From Solirubrobacter sp963724195 (GTDB lineage: Bacteria; Actinomycetota; Thermoleophilia; Solirubrobacterales; Solirubrobacteraceae), in NCBI GenBank assembly GCA_963724195.1, contig CAVRTQ010000022.1, positions 1 through 64,000 of the forward strand: a stretch of DNA of 64,000 nucleotides. The letters are read 5' to 3'. Below the pieces are notes generated by a model that made no database searches, was not told where the DNA came from, and was given only the letters and a program-made list of their open reading frames with translations. Below, in pieces: positions 33,975 through 42,469 of this stretch; position 1 is the first letter of the stretch, and every line of letters begins with the position of its first letter. The position numbers were made by a program, and so were the translations under genes.

Positions 33975-34871
33975 GTGGCACCCGTCGTCCTCCTTGCCGG
34001 GGGCACCGGAGGCGCGAAGCTGGCCCGCGGCCTGCTGGACGAGCTCGGGCCCGACCTGGTCGTCATCGCCAACACCGGCGACGACGTCGAGATCTACGGC
34101 GCGCACGTCAGCCCCGACCCCGACCTGATCACGTTCTGGCTCGCCGACGCCATCGACGAGCGCGGCTGGGGCATCAAGGACGACACGTTCGCGGCGATGG
34201 ACCAGCTCCGCGCCCTGGGCGAGCAGATCTGGTTCAACCTCGGCGACCGTGACCTCGCGATCGGCCTGCACCGCGCGCAGCGGCTCGCGGCCGGTGGGCG
34301 GCTGACGCACGCGATCGACGAGCTGCGGCGCGCGTTCGACGTGCCCGCCCGCGTGCTCGTGCCCACGGACGCGCCGCTGCGCACGTTCATCCGGTCGGGC
34401 GGGAACTGGCACGCCTTCCAGGAGTTCATGATCCGCGTCAAGGGACCGCTGGAGGACGTCGAGTACCGCGCGGCGGCCGCGCCCGTGCCCACGCCGGAGG
34501 CCCTGGACGCGATCCGCGAGGCGCGCGCGATCATCATCGGCCCGAGCAACCCCGTGCTCTCGATCGACCCGATCCTGGCCGTCCTCGGCGACGCGATCCG
34601 CGCCGCGGACGCCCCGGTCGTGGCCGTCTCGCCCCTCGTCCGCGGCCAGGTGCTGAAGGGCCCCACGGCCGACTGCCTCACCTGGGCCGGCCAGACGCTG
34701 GACTCCGACGGCATCGCCGACCACTACGGCGACCTGATCGACGGGCTCGTGGCCGATCAGCGCACCGACCTCGTGCCGACGCTGGAGACCGACGTCGAGC
34801 TCGGCGACGCCGAGTCGCGCCGGCGCGTGGCGGCCGCGGTGCTCGAGTTCGCCACCGCGCTCGCCCGCTAG
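33975..34871 (+). CDS. cofD: 2-phospho-L-lactate transferase (coenzyme F420 biosynthesis)
   Basis: Intact, 298 residues, GTG start. CofD/FbiA motifs: VVLLAGGTGGAKLARGL, VIANTGDDVEIYG, GGNWHAFQEFMIR and IGPSNPVLSIDPIL. It transfers the (enol)pyruvyl- or lactyl-phosphate group from the GDP-activated precursor to the deazaflavin Fo, giving F420-0 or its dehydro form. First gene of a cofD-cofC-cofE cluster. Fo synthase is not in the window. Confidence 0.95.
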   Translation: MAPVVLLAGGTGGAKLARGLLDELGPDLVVIANTGDDVEIYGAHVSPDPDLITFWLADAIDERGWGIKDDTFAAMDQLRALGEQIWFNLGDRDLAIGLHRAQRLAAGGRLTHAIDELRRAFDVPARVLVPTDAPLRTFIRSGGNWHAFQEFMIRVKGPLEDVEYRAAAAPVPTPEALDAIREARAIIIGPSNPVLSIDPILAVLGDAIRAADAPVVAVSPLVRGQVLKGPTADCLTWAGQTLDSDGIADHYGDLIDGLVADQRTDLVPTLETDVELGDAESRRRVAAAVLEFATALAR

Positions 34872-34885
34872 CGTGACCGTCCGTC

Positions 34886-35614
34886 ATGCGGACCGTCGCG
34901 ATTCTCCCCGTCAAGTCCTTCAGCCGCGCCAAGCACCGGCTCGGCGAAGCGTTCCCTGACCGTCCCGCCCTCGCCGCCGCGATGGTCGCGGACGTGCTCG
35001 ACGCCCTCGCCGCCGTCCCCTCACTGGACGGCGTGATCGTCGTGACCGCCGAGCCGATCGCCGCGCGAATCGCGACGGAACGCGGGGTCCAGGTGGTGCA
35101 CGACCCGGCCGAGCGTGGCCAGTCCGACGCGGCCGCGCGCGGGGTGGCCGCCGCGCTGGCCGGGGCCGGCGAGACCGTGGGTGGCGCCGGCGAGGCCGGT
35201 GACGCGGGCGGAGTCGTGCCCGGTCGCCGCGTGGTCGTGGGCGCGCCCGCGGAGCGCGTGTTGCTCGTCCCCGGCGACTGCCCGGCGCTCGATCCGGACG
35301 AGGTCGAGGCGCTGCTCGCGCGGACCGCGCCGGTCGTGATCGTCCCCGACCGCCACGGGACCGGCACGAACGCGCTCCTGCTGGCGCCGCCCGACGTGAT
35401 GGCGCCGGCGTTCGGCGAAGGGTCGTTCGAGCGTCATTCGGGCCTCGCGCGCGCGGCGGGCACGGAGCCTGAGGTCGCGGAGGTCAAGACGCTCGGGCTG
35501 GACGTGGACACGCCCGACGACTTCGCCGCGCTCAAGCGCGCGCTCGCCACGCACGGCCGCGGCGCGGTTCGCACCCGGGCGTTGCTCGACTCGCTCGCCC
35601 CGGCCGCGCCTTGA
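34886..35614 (+). CDS. cofC: Phosphoenolpyruvate/2-phospholactate guanylyltransferase
   Basis: Intact, 242 residues. Nucleotidyltransferase fold: ILPVKSFSRAKHRLGEAF (nucleotide loop), VLLVPGDCPALDPDEVEALL (metal Asp) and HGTGTNALLLAPP. It makes the guanylylated substrate for CofD; actinobacterial homologues (FbiD) use PEP. An unusual Gly/Ala/Val insertion (residues about 90-130, GAGETVGGAGEAGDAGG) interrupts the core. The stop overlaps the cofE start. Confidence 0.93.
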   Translation: MRTVAILPVKSFSRAKHRLGEAFPDRPALAAAMVADVLDALAAVPSLDGVIVVTAEPIAARIATERGVQVVHDPAERGQSDAAARGVAAALAGAGETVGGAGEAGDAGGVVPGRRVVVGAPAERVLLVPGDCPALDPDEVEALLARTAPVVIVPDRHGTGTNALLLAPPDVMAPAFGEGSFERHSGLARAAGTEPEVAEVKTLGLDVDTPDDFAALKRALATHGRGAVRTRALLDSLAPAAP

Positions 35615-36342
35615 TCGAACTCCTCGCGCTGCCGGGCCTGCCCGAGGTGCGCCCGGGCGACGATCTCGCGCGCCTCATCCAGGACACGGGCACCGAGCTC
35701 ACCGCCACCGACGTGCTCGTCGTCGCGCACAAGGTGGTCTCCAAGGCCGAGGGACGGCTGGTGGACCTCAACGAGGTCGTTCCCGGCGAGCGCGCCCGCC
35801 GGCTCGCGGCCGACCATGGCAAGGACCCGCGGCACACGGAGGTCGTGCTCTCCGAGGCCGCGCAGCTCGTCCGGGCCGACGGAGGCCGGCTCATCTGCCG
35901 CACCCGCCACGGGTTCGTGTGCGCGAACGCGGGGGTGGATCAGTCCAACGCCTCGGCCCCCGATCAGCTGATCCTGCTCCCCGTCGATCCGGACGCGTCG
36001 GCGCGTGCGCTGCGCGCCGCGCTGCCGGGCCGGCCGGCCGTGCTCATCACCGACTCGTTCGGGCGCGCGTGGCGGACGGGCCAGTGCGAGGTGGCGATCG
36101 GGGTCGCCGGCCTGCACGCGCTCGAGGATTGGCGCGGCCAGCCGGATGCCCAGGGCCGCGAGCTGCACGCGACGATCATCGCCGTCGCCGACGAAACCGC
36201 TGCCGCGGCCGACCTGGTCCGGGCGAAGGACTCGCGCGAGCCCGCCGTGCGCGTCCGCGGCCTGCACCGGCACATCACGGCTGACGACGGCCCGGGCGTG
36301 GCCCCGCTCGTGCGCCGGTTGGAGGACGACCTGTTCCGCTGA
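35611..36342 (+). CDS. cofE: Coenzyme F420-0:L-glutamate ligase
   Basis: Intact, 243 residues; the TTG start overlaps the cofC stop (TTGA). CofE motifs: VLVVAHKVVSKAEGR, CRTRHGFVCANAGVDQSN and LITDSFGRAWRTGQCEVAIG. It adds glutamates to F420-0 using GTP. It lacks the C-terminal FMN reductase domain of mycobacterial FbiB, so reduction of dehydro-F420 needs a separate protein. Confidence 0.95.
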   Translation: MIELLALPGLPEVRPGDDLARLIQDTGTELTATDVLVVAHKVVSKAEGRLVDLNEVVPGERARRLAADHGKDPRHTEVVLSEAAQLVRADGGRLICRTRHGFVCANAGVDQSNASAPDQLILLPVDPDASARALRAALPGRPAVLITDSFGRAWRTGQCEVAIGVAGLHALEDWRGQPDAQGRELHATIIAVADETAAAADLVRAKDSREPAVRVRGLHRHITADDGPGVAPLVRRLEDDLFR

Positions 36343-36762
36343 TCGGACAGGTGTCCACTGGGGTCGGCACCCAGCTTTCCGCCGCTACGCGGCGGTAACC
36401 CTCAATGCGGCGCGACCACGGCCGATCATCTGGGTGTATGGGCCTGCGTGCCACCCGTAAGATCGAACCCATCTGGGTTCTGAGCTCGAGTTCCGCCGCA
36501 GCTCGCACGACACCTTCTCGCTGACCGACATCCCGCTCTCGATCGGGCTACTACTTCGCCGCCCCGATGGACGTCGACGCGGACTGGGTGTCCGCGCCGG
36601 CCGCCGCCGCGCTCGTCTAGCGCCCTCCTGACCTGGAGCGGGTAGAGTCATCTACCTGACAACCAATTCTCGGCCTTTTGCGGTCAGGCGAGCGTCATTG
36701 CGTATGGGTCATTGATCCGCAGAAGTACCACTGGTAGGCGTTGCCCCGGCAGGTGACGGGAG
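36343..36762 (+). other. Gene-poor region with an unrecognised coding remnant
   Basis: No intact gene. Around 36475-36620 the plus strand reads SELEFRRSSHDTFSLTDIPL and, after a one-base shift, YYFAAPMDVDADWVSAPAAA up to a TAG at 36618, which looks like the 3' end of a broken gene I cannot identify. The rest shows no coding pattern. Confidence 0.3.
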
Positions 36763-37382
36763 ATGGTGGAGGCGGTGTTGAGGGACTTCGGCGGGACCCG
36801 GCGAGGGCGGCGACAGGCGATCGGCTACGTCTGCCTGGGCGCCCTTGCGGATGGTGAGCTCGCGCCGCGCAGCAGCGCGATCCGCGCCTGCTGTGACGAG
36901 CGCGGCCTGGCGCTGTCGCGGATCGTCCACGACGTGGATCCGGACGGCCGCGACGTGCGGCCGTCGCTCGTCTGGGCGCTCGAGCAGCTGGCCGAGGGCC
37001 TGGTCGACGTGCTGGTGCTCACGCGCCTGCACGACCTGTCGGCGAATCCCGCGAACCTGCGGCCGCTGCTGACGTGGTTCAACCACGAGCACCGGACGCT
37101 GATCGCGCTCGATCAGCACGTGGACACGTCGACCGAGACGGGCCAGCTCGTCGCCCTCGCGAGCGCGCGGGTGCGCGACGGTGGGCGATCCTCGGTGGCC
37201 GACATCCCCGAGCTGCATGACCGGATCGCGGACATGCGCGAACGCGGGATGACGCTGCAGGCGATCGCCGACCGGCTCAACGCCGAGGGCGTACCGACGC
37301 TGCGCGGCGGGGCGAAGTGGCGCCCCTCGAGCGTTCAGCGTGCGACGGGTACCTGCGCCCCTCCGGGCGCCGGATCGCGTAA
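36763..37382 (+). CDS. Serine-recombinase-like protein lacking the catalytic serine
   Basis: About 206 residues. The N-terminal region follows the resolvase fold (RRQAIGYVCLGALADGE, LTRLHDLSANPANLRPLL, ALDQHVDTSTETGQLV), and the C-terminal part resembles the recombinase helix-turn-helix (RIADMRERGMTLQAIADRLN, GVPTLRGGAKWRPSSV). Where active enzymes have Y-V-R-V-S-T-D, this reads YVCLGALAD, so the nucleophilic Ser is missing. A one-base shift near 37343 separates the natural end GYLRPSGRRIA. Possibly a DNA-binding protein derived from a recombinase, or a decaying one. Confidence 0.7.
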
Positions 37383-37559
37383 CCGGCCGAGACGCTCCCC
37401 AGAGTCCCGGCCGGCCGCGGATGTCGCGTCTGCCCCAGACCTCTCGTCGCCGGATTCGGCGCGCGTCATGCCGGATTCGGGCGGTCCCTGCCGATCGCTG
37501 ACACACGTTGCGTATACGCGGTCGAACGTCAGGCAGATGCGATCAACGAGTGCTGCGCT

Positions 37560-37720
37560 CCGAGCACGCGTCGCGGCGGCGTCGAAGCGTGCGACCGCCA
37601 CGCAGCAATCGCGGCCTCCAGCAGCGACCTCGCCGAGATGGCGACCTCGCTGCAGGGCCTCGTCGAGACGTTCCGGCGCCAGCTCAGGCGGCGCGCAGCT
37701 TCGCGGCGGCGCGAGCGTCG
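37560..37720 (+). pseudogene. Methyl-accepting chemotaxis protein C-terminal remnant
   Basis: Reads VAAASKRATATQQ then, after a shift, IAASSSDLAEMATSLQGLVE followed by TFRRQLRR, the typical C-terminal signalling-domain end of a methyl-accepting chemotaxis protein. No upstream sensor or membrane part is present; 37383-37560 shows nothing recognisable. It overlaps the 3' end of the HxlR gene on the other strand. Probably a deletion relic. Confidence 0.5.
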
Positions 37721-38112
37721 AAGCGCTCACGCGCCTCTTCCACGCGCTTGCCGTGCGTGAGCGACCACGAGCCGAGCGCCTTCAGCGGCGGCGCCATCGT
37801 CGCACCGAGCGAGGAGAGCGCGTACTCCACGCGCGGCGGCACCTCGGCGTGGACGCGGCGCAGCAGCAGCCCGTCGCGCTCCATCGCGCGCAGGGTCTGC
37901 GTGAGTACCTTCTCCGAGATCGGCGAGAGGTCCTCGAGCAGCTCGTGGTAGCGGCGCGTCCCGTCGCCCAGGGCGAGCAGGACGTCGACCGCCCACTTGG
38001 AGCTGAGCAGCCCGATCGAGTCGCGGATGAGCCGCGCCGAGCGCGTTCGCTCGGCGACCCGGCGGGTGTGGGCCTGCTCCGCCGCGGCGGGGGGTGCGGT
38101 GCTGGTGGTCAT
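37684..38112 (-). CDS. HxlR-family winged-helix transcriptional regulator
   Basis: Intact, 142 residues. Core at about residues 25-115: IGLLSSKWAVDVLLALGDGT, RYHELLEDLSPISEKVLTQT, LRAMERDGLLLRR. HxlR proteins are small DNA-binding dimers responding to redox or reactive chemicals. Its ATG overlaps the sigma-factor stop (ATGA, 38109-38112), so the two are co-translated; an unusual pairing that suggests it modulates the sigma regulon. Confidence 0.9.
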   Translation of the reverse strand: MTTSTAPPAAAEQAHTRRVAERTRSARLIRDSIGLLSSKWAVDVLLALGDGTRRYHELLEDLSPISEKVLTQTLRAMERDGLLLRRVHAEVPPRVEYALSSLGATMAPPLKALGSWSLTHGKRVEEARERFDARAAAKLRAA

Positions 38113-38669
38113 GCTTGTGCTCCTCTGAGCTTGAGTCCCAACGCCCTCAATGCGCGGGACACGCGCAGCCGCGCGGCGTTCTGGGTACAGCCCAGAGCGC
38201 CCGCGACCTCCTCATAATCCAATTGCTGTACGACCCGGAGCTCCAGGGCCCGCTGCTGCTCCGCCGGCAGCGCGCGGACCGCGACGCGCAACAACGGAGC
38301 CAGTGATGTGGCGAGCATGCGGTCGTCGACGGCCTCGTACTCCTCGCACTCGGCCCACGCCGTCGGCATGCCCAACCGCTCGCGAGCTTGGCTCTCGATC
38401 CGGTTGTGCTTGTGGTACTGCCGCAGCAGGTTGCGCGCGATCCCGAACAGCCACGGCGCCCCCGAGCCGTCGGCCATGTCGCGAAAGCGCCTGGATGCGT
38501 GCCAGGCCTGGGCAAACGTCTCCGCCGTGAGATCCAGCGCGGCGGTGTCCGACCCGGTCTGGCGCGAGAACCACGAGTGCACCCACGCCGCGTACCGGTT
38601 GTAGAACTCCCGGAAAGCGGCCGGATCCTGTCTCGCAATGGCGAGGAGGTCGGCATCGGTTCTGGTCAC
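38109..38669 (-). CDS. ECF-type RNA polymerase sigma factor
   Basis: Intact, 186 residues. Region 2: FREFYNRYAAWVHSWFSRQT, LTAETFAQAWHASRRF, WLFGIARNLLRQYHKHNRIE. Region 4: LPAEQQRALELRVVQQLDYE, EVAGALGCTQNAARLRVSRA. No anti-sigma gene follows; instead an HxlR regulator is coupled. It directs polymerase to an unknown stress or surface regulon. Confidence 0.93.
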   Translation of the reverse strand: MTRTDADLLAIARQDPAAFREFYNRYAAWVHSWFSRQTGSDTAALDLTAETFAQAWHASRRFRDMADGSGAPWLFGIARNLLRQYHKHNRIESQARERLGMPTAWAECEEYEAVDDRMLATSLAPLLRVAVRALPAEQQRALELRVVQQLDYEEVAGALGCTQNAARLRVSRALRALGLKLRGAQA

Positions 38670-38732
38670 GTGGTGCGTAGCGGCTCCCAGCGGTTCGCTA
38701 CCTGATCATGACCCCTGCGCCCAGACTGTGTC

Positions 38733-40403
38733 TTAAGTCCTCGCGAAGACGCGATTGGGTTCGATCGAGCGCTCGAACACACGCTCCATGATCGGGTCTC
38801 CCTGGCCATCATCCGGCGGCAGCGCCTTGACCAGGACGAACTTGGCGTGCGCGCCGTCGAACTCGAGCCACGCGACCTGGTTGTTGAACCACGGCGTCTC
38901 GTGCGCGAGACGCCAGCGGACGTCCGGATCGCGCACGCCGGCGAGCTTCGCCCAGATGCGCGTCCAGCGCCCGGCGAGCTTGGTCCAGGCGCCGAGGATG
39001 ACGCGGCGCTCGCTCGTGTCGAGCGGGTTGCGGAACGGCGAGCACACGGCCTGCCACACGGCCGACTTGACGCCGCTCCCAGGCGGGAAGCCGATCTCGG
39101 CCAGGTACGCGTGGTGGACGTCGCCGCTGAGGACGGTGATCGTGGACGGCGGTTCGCCGTGCTCTCCCGCCCCGACCGCGCGCAGGTGGTCGATCATCTT
39201 GTGGAAGGAGTCCTGGAACGCGGGCCAGTGCTCCAGATCCAGCTCCTGGCGCAGCTTCTCGGCCAGCTTCTTGACGAGCTTGCCCCAGCCGCCGTCGGCA
39301 GTGACCTCGTTCCAGGCCTCCAGCCAGTGCATCGCCGGGCCCATGATCAGAGGCAGCGAGGTGCCGATCATCAGGTGCTCGTGGTCGCCCGTGGCGTTCT
39401 CGGTGATCCACTGCCATTCGTCGGGATCGACCATCGCGCGGTCGCCGGGGTCGAGCACCCGGCCGGCGCGCGAGTCGACCATCACGAGCCGCGCCGGGCC
39501 GATGTCACGGCAGAAGCTCCAGCGCGTGCCCTCGACCTCCGCGTCGGCGCGGCGGGCGTACTCGCGCAGGCGCTCGGTCGGCTCGGGGCCGTGCTGGAGG
39601 TCCTGGTAGAGCTCGTACTCGGTGCGCTGGTCGTAGGTGAGGTTGCCGAGGTGCTGGTAGACGAGGTAGCTCTCGAACGCGGCCACGATCCGCCGCCGCC
39701 ACCAGCCCTTCTGGCGCATCTCGGCCAGCCACTCGACCGACGTGTTCCAGTCGTCGTGGACGTCGTGGTCGTCGAAGATCATCGCGCTGGCGACCGTGGA
39801 CAGCAGCCAGCGGATGACCGGCTCACCCCAGGAGGCCATGTAGAGGTCGACGTAGTCGTCGTAGGTCTCGACCTGTTCGCCGTCGAGCTTGGCCTCGACG
39901 TCGGGGTGGACCTCGTCCGCGTAGACCTGGTCGCCGAGCAGGACCAGCGCGTGCGGCCAGGTCTCGGGGTCCTGGTGCATGAGCTCGAGCGCCATGCCAC
40001 GCAGCGCGTCGACCTCGCGGCCCCGCTCGTCCTCGTCCTTGCGCAGCGTGTACGGCGGCTCGTGCGGCGCGGCCACGCGGCAGGAGCCGAACACGACCTT
40101 CACGTGGTCCTCGGGCGTCTGCGTCCGGATGACGCTCGGCGGGAACTCGGAGTCCGGCTCCGGCCAGACCACCCGGTCGTCGATCACGACCTCGTACGGC
40201 GTCGTCGAGCTCGGCGCGAGCCCCGTCACGTGCACGAGCGCGTAGTGGTGGCCCTCCACGCTGAACGTCTGCTCGCTCGACGGCTCCACGCCCGCGGGGC
40301 GCACTTCGATCCGGGCCTCGGCGTCCGTCTGGACCCAGATCGTGGCTTCATCAGTGCCGGTGTGCCGCAGCAGCGGGCCGAGCAGAAGGTTCACCGGCGT
40401 CAT
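38733..40403 (-). CDS. PhoD-like phosphatase/phosphodiesterase
   Basis: Intact, 556 residues. An N-terminal Fn3-like domain precedes a metallophosphatase core: VVFGSCRVA, VLLGDQVYADEVHP, MIFDDHDVHDDWN, LMIGTSLPLIMG, ITVLSGDVHHAYLAE. No signal peptide is visible, unlike secreted PhoD, so it is probably cytoplasmic. It hydrolyses phosphomonoesters or diesters using Ca/Fe. Single-gene unit. Confidence 0.9.
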   Translation of the reverse strand: MTPVNLLLGPLLRHTGTDEATIWVQTDAEARIEVRPAGVEPSSEQTFSVEGHHYALVHVTGLAPSSTTPYEVVIDDRVVWPEPDSEFPPSVIRTQTPEDHVKVVFGSCRVAAPHEPPYTLRKDEDERGREVDALRGMALELMHQDPETWPHALVLLGDQVYADEVHPDVEAKLDGEQVETYDDYVDLYMASWGEPVIRWLLSTVASAMIFDDHDVHDDWNTSVEWLAEMRQKGWWRRRIVAAFESYLVYQHLGNLTYDQRTEYELYQDLQHGPEPTERLREYARRADAEVEGTRWSFCRDIGPARLVMVDSRAGRVLDPGDRAMVDPDEWQWITENATGDHEHLMIGTSLPLIMGPAMHWLEAWNEVTADGGWGKLVKKLAEKLRQELDLEHWPAFQDSFHKMIDHLRAVGAGEHGEPPSTITVLSGDVHHAYLAEIGFPPGSGVKSAVWQAVCSPFRNPLDTSERRVILGAWTKLAGRWTRIWAKLAGVRDPDVRWRLAHETPWFNNQVAWLEFDGAHAKFVLVKALPPDDGQGDPIMERVFERSIEPNRVFART

Positions 40404-40423
40404 CGCTTCGCCACCATATCCGT

Positions 40424-40987
40424 GTGCGCCTCGCCCTGATCCCGCTTCTCCTCCTGTTCGCCGGTTGTGGCGCGACCCAGACCACCAGCCAGTTCGGCGA
40501 GGTCAAGCTCGTACTTCCCGCGCAGGTGAGCGCCAATGACGCGGGTGTGTACTTCGCCACTTCCCGCACCTACGACGAGGGCGAAGGCACGGAGTTGCTC
40601 CTGTCAAGGGAAGGTGACGCGGACTTCCGGATCACGAGCGATCCGCCCGAAGGCTGCGTCACGGTCATGGCCGTCGTCCCGCCCGACAAGCTGGTGCTGT
40701 GCGCGGACGAGGTGATCCTGCAGGACGACCGGGCGCGGGTGCTCGCCGTCGTGCGCGCGCTGCAACGCGGCTACACGCAGGCGCAGCTCGAGCCGGACGA
40801 GGCGATCACGGCGATGACCTCGCAGATCGAGGGCGCCGACCAGGCCGCGCTGCTGGCCGAGCTCGACAAGGACGCGTCGACCTGGACGGCCGGGCAGCCG
40901 TTCTTCGGTGCGGTGCAGCGTGGGGACGCGACGGACTCGTCAATCGCTCGCGAGGCCGACGAGCGGCGCCGCGAAGGCGATCACTGA
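40424..40987 (+). CDS. Putative lipoprotein, 187 residues
   Basis: Intact, GTG start (MRLALIPLLLLFAGCGATQT with lipobox LLFAGC). The mature part has two Cys (EGCVTVMA, LVLCADEV) and an acidic helical second half. No known domain. Likely anchored to the outer face of the membrane. Its end overlaps the convergent 40981 gene by 7 bp. Confidence 0.75.
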   Translation: MRLALIPLLLLFAGCGATQTTSQFGEVKLVLPAQVSANDAGVYFATSRTYDEGEGTELLLSREGDADFRITSDPPEGCVTVMAVVPPDKLVLCADEVILQDDRARVLAVVRALQRGYTQAQLEPDEAITAMTSQIEGADQAALLAELDKDASTWTAGQPFFGAVQRGDATDSSIAREADERRREGDH

Positions 40988-41340
40988 GAACGAATCCGCC
41001 GGAACTCTTGGCGCACGGACTCGGGGCGACCCCACATCTGGGTCACCTCGACGCGGCCGGCGCGGACTTCGCGCAGGATGAGCTCTCCGTCGATGCCCGC
41101 TTCGTCGAGCAGGCGCAGCGTGCCGTGCGTGGTCGGCGCGGACGCGGCGTGCCCGAACTGGTGGGCGACGAGGAGATGGAAATGCCAGTCGTGGTTGGAA
41201 TACGGCTGGGCGTTGCACGTGACGAGCAGCGTGGCGGCGTCGACGTAGCGGTCCTCGTCGATGCGCAGGTCGAGCTCGAGGTCGGTCCAGTCCGACGGCA
41301 GTGCGTCGAGGAGCTCCTGGAATTCGTCGGCAAGCGGCAT
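40981..41340 (-). CDS. Hypothetical protein, 119 residues
   Basis: Intact. Begins MPLADEFQELLDALPSDWTD; central His-rich stretch NHDWHFHLLVAHQFGHAA; ends RPESVRQEFRRIRSQ. An alpha+beta cytoplasmic protein of no known family; the histidines could bind metal. Its start is 21 bp from the divergent 58-residue ORF at 41362. Confidence 0.75.
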   Translation of the reverse strand: MPLADEFQELLDALPSDWTDLELDLRIDEDRYVDAATLLVTCNAQPYSNHDWHFHLLVAHQFGHAASAPTTHGTLRLLDEAGIDGELILREVRAGRVEVTQMWGRPESVRQEFRRIRSQ

Positions 41341-41361
41341 GATCTAGCGAAGAGCGTATCG

Positions 41362-41538
41362 ATGGAGGCTCTTCCGTTCGATCTCGATGGTCTGCTCGGC
41401 CTGCTCGAGCGGCTTGATGGCGCCGAGGAGGCGGCGGTGGTGCGCAGCGCGCTCGCGGCGGGCTATCCGCGTGACCGGGTGCTGGAGGAACTCGAGCGCG
41501 AGGTGAGGCGGCGACTCGCCCGCCTCGAAGAGCGCTAA
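41362..41538 (+). CDS. Small acidic helical protein, 58 residues
   Basis: ATG to TAA in frame: MEALPFDLDGLLGLLERLDG, then AEEAAVVRSALAAGYPRDRV and a charged helix ending RRRLARLEER. All-helical and amphipathic, probably a regulator-like or adaptor peptide; function unknown. Lies 10 bp upstream of ygfZ, so likely co-transcribed with it. Confidence 0.6.
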   Translation: MEALPFDLDGLLGLLERLDGAEEAAVVRSALAAGYPRDRVLEELEREVRRRLARLEER

Positions 41539-41548
41539 CGTTTCGTCA

Positions 41549-42429
41549 GTGACCACGTTCGTCGTCGACCGTTCGGAGCGCGGGAAGCTCGCGCTCACGG
41601 GCGCCGAGGCCAAGGACTTCCTCCACGGCCAGGTGACCAACGACATCCTCGCGCTGGAGCCCGGGCAGGGCGCGTACGCCGCGTTCCTGACCAACAAGGG
41701 CAAGATGCTGGGTGACCTGCGCGTCTTCGACCTCGGGGACGAGTTGCTCATCGACTGCGAACGCGTGTCTCTGCAGCCGCTGTTCAACCTGCTGCACCGG
41801 ACGAAGCTCGGGCGGGACGTGGAGCTCCACAAGCGGACGCTGCAGATGGCGCTGCTGAGCATCATCGGGCCGGAGGCGCCGCAGTGGGCGGGGGTGACCG
41901 AGCACGCGTGCGCGCGGGTGGAGGTCGGCGGCGCGACGGTCGTCGCGGTCGCGGACGGACGTGGGGCTCGACGTGTTCTGCTGGGCCGAGGACCGTGGCC
42001 GTGGTGCGCGCGGCGCTGCCGTTCCCGGACGGCGACGAGGCGGCCGCGGAGATCGTGCGGGTGGAGTCGGGGCGCCCGCGCTACGGCATCGATCTCGACG
42101 AGAGCGTGATCCCGCAGGAGGCCGGGCTCAACGAGCGCGCGGTCTCCTTCACCAAGGGCTGTTACGTCGGCCAGGAGACGGTCGCGCGGCTCTACTACCG
42201 GGGCAAGCCGAACCGGCGCCTGCTGGGCTTGAAGTTGGACGAGCCGGCGGAGCCGGGCACCGAGCTGCGGCTGGGCGAGAAGGTCGTCGGCAAGCTCGGC
42301 TCGGTCGTGGTCTCGCCCGAGCTCGGGCCGATCGCCCTCGCGCTGGTGCGTCGCGAAGCGAACCCCGGTGACACGGTGCAGGCCGACGGAACTTCCGGTC
42401 TCATCGTCGAAGTGCCGTTCGCGCGGTAG
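41549..42429 (+). CDS. ygfZ: YgfZ/GcvT-like folate-binding Fe-S maintenance protein (two frameshifts)
   Basis: N-terminal FLHGQVTNDILAL and the hallmark KGCYVGQE motif with the family cysteine; C-terminal barrel (PNRRLLGLKLDEPAEPGTEL). YgfZ proteins bind tetrahydrofolate and support Fe-S enzymes such as tRNA methylthiotransferases. Two extra bases, near 41959 (extra G before TDVGLDVFCW) and 41991 (extra C before VAVVRAALPF), split the middle. GTG start. Confidence 0.9.
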
Positions 42430-42469
42430 CGTTTGCAAAAGACTCGCACCCGATGAAGGGAGCCGCCCG

